Assembly (NCBI RefSeq): GCF_024347295.1
Contig: NZ_AP025458.1
Location: forward strand, 2,666,001 to 2,730,000
Reading direction: 5' to 3'
Length of the DNA stretch: 64,000 nucleotides
Source: Vibrio artabrorum
GTDB taxonomy: Bacteria > Pseudomonadota > Gammaproteobacteria > Enterobacterales > Vibrionaceae
The notes beneath the pieces were generated by a model that was not told the origin of the DNA, did not search any database, and saw only the letters and a program-made list of their open reading frames with translations. Made by a program: the position numbers and the translations under genes. This document shows positions 59,399 through 64,000 of this stretch, piece by piece. The stretch's first letter is position 1. Each line of letters opens with the position of its first letter.

Positions 59399-59755
59399 CT
59401 AGAAAGTCAGGATCTGTTGGCACTGAGCTAACTTTTGCGTCAGCTCATCCACATCGAGTGTCGTCACATCGATCAACAGATTCTCAGATGAGAGGCCAAA
59501 ATCACTTAGGCTACGTTGACATACATACACTTGTTCGATGTCGTATAGGTCCATCAGTTTAAAAGCTGAGATGTAGTCACGTGATAGTGTTTCGTCTGGC
59601 TGTTGAGCCTTGAGAAGCTGTGTCACCCCATCCCCGACAAAGAACACGGCAATATCTTCACTATAAGCGGAAGCGGCAAGCAATGCGTCTAGCCCTTCTC
59701 TACCGGCTGCGGTTGTGTGAGGAAAGCTGTTAAATATGAAGGCTAATTGACTCAA
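59399..59755 (-). CDS. tusC: Sulfur relay protein TusC (DsrF family)
   Basis: TusC is the middle subunit of the TusBCD hexamer. The 118-residue protein begins [20 protein letters not shown] and has [24 protein letters not shown], the DsrE-like fold core. It overlaps tusD by four bases. Confidence 0.93.
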   Translation of the reverse strand: MSQLAFIFNSFPHTTAAGREGLDALLAASAYSEDIAVFFVGDGVTQLLKAQQPDETLSRDYISAFKLMDLYDIEQVYVCQRSLSDFGLSSENLLIDVTTLDVDELTQKLAQCQQILTF

Positions 59756-60141
59756 AACTGGACAACCCTATCTTGTGTTAACAAAGCCTCCGCTAAGCTT
59801 CCCAATCCAGCTTGCGTGAAACCCGCGGCTAAATTAGAGCTGCTTAACTGGTGTTGTGCTGCTTCTTCTGAACTCACTACGCCTCGTCTTAATGCCGCGG
59901 CAACGCAAGTTTCGAGACTAATATCGTGTTCAATTGCAAACTTTTGCCATGCCGTGGCCAAATCGAATTCATCATTGGCCGGTACAGTAAGGTCAGAGCC
60001 ATTACTGACGCCATCTTGATAGAAGAACACACTGTGAAGCTTGTGGCCCTGTTTGATTAGAGCCACGGCAAACTGATAAGCACTTCTTGCGGATTGCGTA
60101 CCATAGACCGATCCATTGACTAAGAGCGTGTAGCTTAACAC
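59752..60141 (-). CDS. tusD: Sulfur transfer protein TusD (DsrE family)
   Basis: TusD carries the active cysteine of the TusBCD complex. The 129-residue protein has [30 protein letters not shown] and the catalytic cysteine at position 79 ([15 protein letters not shown]), equivalent to Cys78 in E. coli. Its start overlaps the regulator gene upstream by seven bases. Confidence 0.94.
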   Translation of the reverse strand: MLSYTLLVNGSVYGTQSARSAYQFAVALIKQGHKLHSVFFYQDGVSNGSDLTVPANDEFDLATAWQKFAIEHDISLETCVAAALRRGVVSSEEAAQHQLSSSNLAAGFTQAGLGSLAEALLTQDRVVQF

Positions 60142-60860
60142 CCCTCTTCATCCTCTGTTTTACGCTGACGGATATACAAGTACACCGTATGCTTAGAGAT
60201 ATTCAATCGCTCAGCAACACGGTTAATCGCATCTTTGATATCGAAAATACCTTTATCATATAGCTCCATCACGATTTGACGGTTCTTGGTATTGTTCGAG
60301 ACTGACTTGTCTGCATTGATCTCTTCAATGGTGCGTTCAACCGTTTGATCAACAAGTTCTTCAACATCACTTGCGAAGTTAACCGAAGACGCAGCTTCAT
60401 CTGCGTCTTGCGTCGGCATGAAAGATTGCAGTACTTGGGAGAAAGGCGCATCTAAGTTCACGTTAATACACAGTAAACCAATCACTCGGTCGTCACCATT
60501 GCGGATAGCAACCGTGATCGACTTCATTAAGACTCCACCTTTAGCGCGAGTAAAATATGAACGCGAGAAGTTACGCTTAGAACCTTCAATATCTTTTAGC
60601 ATCTTCAATGCAAGATCAGTGATTGGCGAGCCGACTTGACGGCCTGTGTTTTCACCATTGGCAATTTTAATTGCCGAAGTATTGAGATCTTCTAAAGAGT
60701 GTAAAACGATTTCACAAAATGGGCCGATCAAACTCGCAATACCGTCAACCACGGCCTCGTAAGATCTTAAGATGATTTTATCGTGTTCACTGAATGGCGT
60801 GACGTGGACTGATTCCATTTCGAGCAACACATCGGCATTTACTATTTCTGTAGTAGTCAC
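60135..60860 (-). CDS. YheO-type PAS/helix-turn-helix regulator
   Basis: The 241-residue protein has an N-terminal YheO-like PAS domain (about 25-140, with [35 protein letters not shown]) and a C-terminal helix-turn-helix (about 190-232, [24 protein letters not shown]). The E. coli yheO gene sits at the same place before tusDCB. The related DauR controls D-arginine use in Pseudomonas. The ligand here is unknown. Confidence 0.87.
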   Translation of the reverse strand: MTTTEIVNADVLLEMESVHVTPFSEHDKIILRSYEAVVDGIASLIGPFCEIVLHSLEDLNTSAIKIANGENTGRQVGSPITDLALKMLKDIEGSKRNFSRSYFTRAKGGVLMKSITVAIRNGDDRVIGLLCINVNLDAPFSQVLQSFMPTQDADEAASSVNFASDVEELVDQTVERTIEEINADKSVSNNTKNRQIVMELYDKGIFDIKDAINRVAERLNISKHTVYLYIRQRKTEDEEGC

Positions 60861-60995
60861 TTATTCCTTACCTTCGTGTGAAAAATCAACAAATTTATGT
60901 AAGTTTATCAGAAAATTTTAATTGCACACCTAGCTAACATTACAACTAGTGATTTAGAACAAGTTTAAAAATTAAATACTGACCGTCAAATCGCA

Positions 60996-61026
60996 AAAAA
61001 GCCTAACTTTGAAGTTAGGCTTTTTA
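60996..61026 (-). terminator. Intrinsic terminator after fkpA
   Basis: AAAAAGCCTAACTT-tg-AAGTTAGGCTTTTT is a perfect stem with A- and T-runs, 40 bases past the fkpA stop on the minus strand. Confidence 0.9.
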
Positions 61027-61065
61027 TTCAATCAACGTATTTTGCTACGAAGCGTTTCGCTGATA

Positions 61066-61848
61066 TTACTTAGCTGGAGCCGCTTTAGTGTTATCAATTT
61101 TTAGCAGTTCAACTTCGAATACTAACGTTGAGTTAGCTGGGATCGTTGGCGTGTCTTGCTCACCGTATGCTAGCTCTGGCGGGATAACGAACTTGTACTT
61201 AGAACCCACTGTCATCAGTTGTACACCTTCTGTCCAGCCTGGAATTACGCGGTTTAGTGGGAATGTCGCCGGTTCGCCACGATCGTAAGAGCTGTCAAAT
61301 TGAGTGCCGTCGGTAAGTGTCCCTTTATAATGAACTTGAACAGTATCGGTGTCTTTCGGCGATTGACCTTTACCAGCCGTCATAACTTGATACATTAAAC
61401 CCGATTCTGTCGTTTTTACGCCTTCCTTTTTAGCGAATTCAGCTCGGAAATCATCACCGGCTTTCTTCGTTGCTGCCGATTTTTCTGCCGCCTGTGCTTT
61501 CATCTTTTCCGCAACACGCTTGTCTAGCCCTTCAAGTGCAGCGCGAGTTTCTTCTTCATTAAGCGCTGTCTTGTCCGCGAATACGTCTTTGATGCCTTGA
61601 AGAACAATGTCTTTATCTAGGTTAATACCGAGCTCACTTGGCTTATCAATACTTGTGCTCAAGTAGTTTGCGAAAGATACACCAATGGCATACGCCGCTT
61701 TGTCATCTTCTGTTTTAAAGTTTACTGCATCTGCTGCTACTTTAACTTCTTCTACCTGTGGCGCTTCTGCCTTTGGTTCTTCTTTTTGACAACCAACTGC
61801 CAACATAACCGTTGCGGCAAGCAGTGATACTTTTAAAACTGATTTCAT
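61066..61848 (-). CDS. fkpA: FKBP-type peptidyl-prolyl isomerase FkpA, probable lipoprotein
   Basis: FkpA is a periplasmic prolyl isomerase and chaperone. The start MKSVLKVSLLAATVMLAVGC gives 260 residues with GGAG six bases upstream. Cys20 after AVG makes a possible, not perfect, lipobox, unlike the soluble E. coli FkpA. The dimerisation domain (about 45-140) precedes the FKBP domain with VHYKGTLTDGTQFDSSYDRG and FVIPPELAYGEQDTPTIPAN. It is divergent from the WD40 gene and near slyX, as in E. coli. Confidence 0.93.
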   Translation of the reverse strand: MKSVLKVSLLAATVMLAVGCQKEEPKAEAPQVEEVKVAADAVNFKTEDDKAAYAIGVSFANYLSTSIDKPSELGINLDKDIVLQGIKDVFADKTALNEEETRAALEGLDKRVAEKMKAQAAEKSAATKKAGDDFRAEFAKKEGVKTTESGLMYQVMTAGKGQSPKDTDTVQVHYKGTLTDGTQFDSSYDRGEPATFPLNRVIPGWTEGVQLMTVGSKYKFVIPPELAYGEQDTPTIPANSTLVFEVELLKIDNTKAAPAK

Positions 61849-61979
61849 TGAATTCTCCAATTAATGGCCAAGCCATTGGTTATTGTGCACAAATCTAATG
61901 ATTAGATTGGTGTGAATACGTTAGTTATAACAATATACTCGTTATATGTCTTTCGACACAAACTGGATTATTAGATGTG
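61849..61979. promoter_or_regulatory. fkpA / WD40 divergent control region with two palindromes
   Basis: The spacer holds AATGGC-caa-GCCATT (61863-61877) and the 17-base palindrome AATCTAAT-g-ATTAGATT (61892-61908). The second is an operator-like site. A GTTATAACAATATACTCGTTATA stretch near 61923 has a Zur-like left half only. No promoter pair was fixed. Confidence 0.4.
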
Positions 61980-62957
61980 ATGCGAATATTTTTTCACTCA
62001 TTGCTATATGCAATTGTCATCACCTTGTTAAATGGTTGCTTTTTCTTTCAAGGTGATGCCCAACGCTGGGAAATCGAACCCAATGGTGCTACCAGCTTTG
62101 CACTCAGCAGAGATGGACGCTTTGCTTTGCTCTACTCTCAACAAAAAAAGTTACTCCTTTGGGATTTAGAACAAAACAAAGAGTTAGCTCAACTCGGCCC
62201 ACAAGACCAAGACGAAAACCAAGTATCGCGAATACGCATTTCGGACAATGGCCGCTTTGCCATTACCGCTAGCCAGATGAACTTCGCCGTTTGGGACTTA
62301 TCTTGGACGCAAGCTGAAGGGCTATGGTCTATTTCCGACGGCTTGATTCGTGATGTTGACATATCGAGTAACGGTGAAAAAGTATTACTCGGTCTGTCTA
62401 ACGGCAAAGCTATCTATGTGGACTTAGTCACCGGACGCCGTCTGGAGTTCCTAGCCCACAGAGAAAAAGTTAATTCCGTTGCCCTTTCTTCAAATGGACG
62501 TTATGCACTAACGGGGGGAAACGACTACAAAGCTTACCTATGGGATACCGAATCAGGCTTAATAATGCGCACCTTTGAACATGAACAGAGAGTAGTACGT
62601 GTTGCCCTACAACGTGATGGCAAAATGGCGTTTACTTCAGATGGTGGTAATCAAGCGACAATCTGGAATCTGGAGACAGGAGAACCTCAGGCACAACTAC
62701 AAAGCTGGTCTCGACAACTGATCTTCTCTAGCGCCCGCTTTTCTGACGATGGTAATTTGTTGGTGACGGGCTCACCATCAAGCCAAGTAAGTGTTTGGGA
62801 TACGCATGATGGTCAACGAATTTCTCGCTACGATGCCGAGCCATTAAAAGATGCTCGCCCTCCCCGCGCGGTAGTGTATGATGCAGCCTTTGATGATAAT
62901 AACCGTGTGATATCGGGCACCTCTGCGGGCATTGCCCAAGCTTGGAATGTGGATTAA
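61980..62957 (+). CDS. WD40-repeat lipoprotein
   Basis: The protein of 325 residues (326 if a GTG one codon upstream is used) has a lipoprotein signal MRIFFHSLLYAIVITLLNGC with Cys20, then about six or seven WD40-type blades (for example ALSRDGRFALLYSQQKKLLLWDLE, ALSSNGRYALTGGNDYKAYLWDTE and ALQRDGKMAFTSDGGNQATIWNLE) forming a beta-propeller. It likely binds proteins at the envelope. Its end is five bases before the slyX start, so both are probably one transcript. Function unknown. Confidence 0.85.
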   Translation: MRIFFHSLLYAIVITLLNGCFFFQGDAQRWEIEPNGATSFALSRDGRFALLYSQQKKLLLWDLEQNKELAQLGPQDQDENQVSRIRISDNGRFAITASQMNFAVWDLSWTQAEGLWSISDGLIRDVDISSNGEKVLLGLSNGKAIYVDLVTGRRLEFLAHREKVNSVALSSNGRYALTGGNDYKAYLWDTESGLIMRTFEHEQRVVRVALQRDGKMAFTSDGGNQATIWNLETGEPQAQLQSWSRQLIFSSARFSDDGNLLVTGSPSSQVSVWDTHDGQRISRYDAEPLKDARPPRAVVYDAAFDDNNRVISGTSAGIAQAWNVD

Positions 62958-62962
62958 GAACG

Positions 62963-63190
62963 ATGACAGAAAAGCGAGTTGAACAACTAGAAAGCCGCGT
63001 AAATGACCTAGAGTGTCAGCTGGCTTTCCAAGAACAGACCATTGAAGAACTCAATGAAGCGCTTAGCCAACAACAGATGTTAATCTCGAGAATGCAAGAT
63101 CAGATGAAGTTCGTGGTGGGCAAAGTGAAAAATATGGATGGCTCTAACCTAGCAGACGCATCGGAAGAAACGCCACCACCACACTATTAA
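62963..63190 (+). CDS. slyX: SlyX coiled-coil protein
   Basis: The start MTEKRVEQLESRVNDLECQL gives 75 residues. The body is a coiled coil with heptad leucines (about 5-55), and the tail ends ETPPPHY as in the SlyX family. Function is unknown; the gene is usually close to fkpA and slyD. It follows the WD40 gene after five bases. Confidence 0.93.
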   Translation: MTEKRVEQLESRVNDLECQLAFQEQTIEELNEALSQQQMLISRMQDQMKFVVGKVKNMDGSNLADASEETPPPHY

Positions 63191-63250
63191 ATTCGACTCA
63201 AAATGACGAATTGATTCTAGTGATATAGATCGTTAGAAATCTGAAAAATC

Positions 63251-63282
63251 AAAGGGCGGCAGAGATTATCTGTCGCCCTTTT
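63251..63282. terminator. Bidirectional terminator after slyX
   Basis: AAAGGGCGGCAGA-gatta-TCTGTCGCCCTTT has one mismatch and flanking A- and T-runs. It lies between the convergent slyX and isoaspartyl peptidase genes. Confidence 0.85.
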
Positions 63283-63318
63283 ATCTGTTTGATCGATGTG
63301 GATTAAGCCAATACCAAC

Positions 63319-64000
63319 TTAATCATCCGCATAAATCTTCATTTCGATACGGCCTTGAGTATCAACGCTTGCACGATACATCCCCGAACTGTTCATACTA
63401 AAATGAATATCGCCTAGGCCATCGATAGCAATCAAACCGCCTTCCCCGCCCATGGTTTTCAATTCACCTTGAATGATCGTTTCGCAAGCGGTGTGCACAT
63501 CCTCTTTCAGATAACGCATGCGTGCTGCTACATCACCTGCAACCATTTTACGTAGAAAGAACTCGCCCATGCCGGTTGTTGAAACCGCAACATTGCCATT
63601 TTCAGCGATGGTTCCCGCACCAATGATCGGAGAATCCCCCACCCGACCGTACTTCTTATTGGTTACGCCACCAGTACTCGTGGCGGCCGCTAAGTTACCC
63701 GCTTGATCTAATGCTACTGCACCGACCGTGCCGTACTTTTTGTCGTCAGGATATTTTTCAGCTTGCTGTTCATCATATTTCGCTTCAGACAAAGCGAATA
63801 TGCCTTTCTCTTTCATCGACTGAAGTTGGTCATAGCGTCGCTCAGTAAAGAAGTAGTCTTGCTCGGTAAAGGTATAGTCGTGCTCAAAGGCAAACTTCTC
63901 AGCGCCCTCACCGATCAATAATACGTGGTCGCTCTTTAGCATCACATCACGTGCGAGCTCAATTGGGTTTTTAATATGACGAACACCCGCAATGGCACCG
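63319..64000 (-). CDS. iaaA: Isoaspartyl peptidase/L-asparaginase (partial, 5' end outside window)
   Basis: This Ntn-hydrolase splits isoaspartyl dipeptides and L-asparagine; the precursor cuts itself before a threonine. The visible 227 residues include GAIAGVRHIKNPIELARDVM at the window edge, the conserved GTVGAVALDQAGNLAAATST block whose first Thr is the expected nucleophile, and GDSPIIGAGTIAENGNVAVS with TTGMGE. The frame continues past base 64000, so the N-terminal part of the alpha chain is missing. The methionine at 63945 is internal. Confidence 0.93.
   Translation of the reverse strand, partial: GAIAGVRHIKNPIELARDVMLKSDHVLLIGEGAEKFAFEHDYTFTEQDYFFTERRYDQLQSMKEKGIFALSEAKYDEQQAEKYPDDKKYGTVGAVALDQAGNLAAATSTGGVTNKKYGRVGDSPIIGAGTIAENGNVAVSTTGMGEFFLRKMVAGDVAARMRYLKEDVHTACETIIQGELKTMGGEGGLIAIDGLGDIHFSMNSSGMYRASVDTQGRIEMKIYADD

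Noticed and set aside
61922..61948. Second Zur box before the WD40 gene
   Set aside because: GTTATAAC is present on one side but the other half is shifted and mismatched; the symmetry of a Zur site is missing.

Overview
This window reads as chromosomal core DNA of a Vibrio (Gammaproteobacteria, Vibrionaceae). Supporting signs are the E. coli-like gene order of the rpoN, tam/ytf, str, S10, spc and alpha clusters, the five-gene Zrg zinc cluster known from Vibrio, Vibrio-type families (TIGR03899, DUF2607, DUF2780, DUF3299) and moderate GC content. The protein sequences would suit the Splendidus clade, but I cannot prove a species. No rRNA, tRNA, IS element, prophage or CRISPR array was seen.

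Layout, left to right. (1) 1-4319, + strand: end of lptA, then lptB-rpoN-hpf-ptsN-rapZ-npr, which joins LPS export, sigma-54 and the nitrogen PTS; mgtE follows. (2) 5921-7907: pmbA and darP, divergent. (3) 8033-11631, - strand: thiBPQ thiamine importer behind a TPP riboswitch. (4) 11679-23325: ubiX and mpl (-), fbp (+), a DUF2799 lipoprotein, ytfP, tamB-tamA (-), msrA (+), ytfK (-) and ytfJ (+), a neighbourhood resembling the E. coli ytf/tam region. (5) 23352-27011, + strand: a Zur-box promoter and a five-gene zinc cluster (DUF2607, His-rich ZrgA, ABC ATPase, MacB-like permease, DUF3299). (6) 27100-28270: an unlisted 34-residue membrane peptide (-) and a TIGR03899 protein (+). (7) 28435-33227, - strand: cysD-cysN-SLC13 permease-cysC sulfate activation. 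(8) 33677-37904, + strand: a lipoprotein form of CpdB, a Crp-like regulator, ElaA and an EamA transporter. (9) 37935-40151: oapA/ytfB and fklB divergent, a DUF2780 lipoprotein and an exact 15-copy 7-bp tandem repeat. (10) 40289-58932, - strand: the ribosomal super-cluster, transcribed from the right as str (rpsL-rpsG-fusA-tuf), S10 (rpsJ to rpsQ), spc (rplN to rpmJ) and alpha (rpsM to rplQ), with recognisable promoters, leaders and terminators. (11) 59115-63190: tusBCD with a YheO-type regulator, fkpA, a WD40 lipoprotein and slyX. (12) 63319-64000: 3' part of an isoaspartyl peptidase gene.

Most of the window is ordinary conserved chromosome. The parts that merit a second look are the zinc cluster (a very long perfect Zur palindrome lying over its promoter, and an export/mechanotransmission-type permease joined to a His-rich periplasmic protein), the 34-residue membrane peptide just beyond it, the heptanucleotide repeat before rplQ, and an unusually structured rpsG-fusA spacer.
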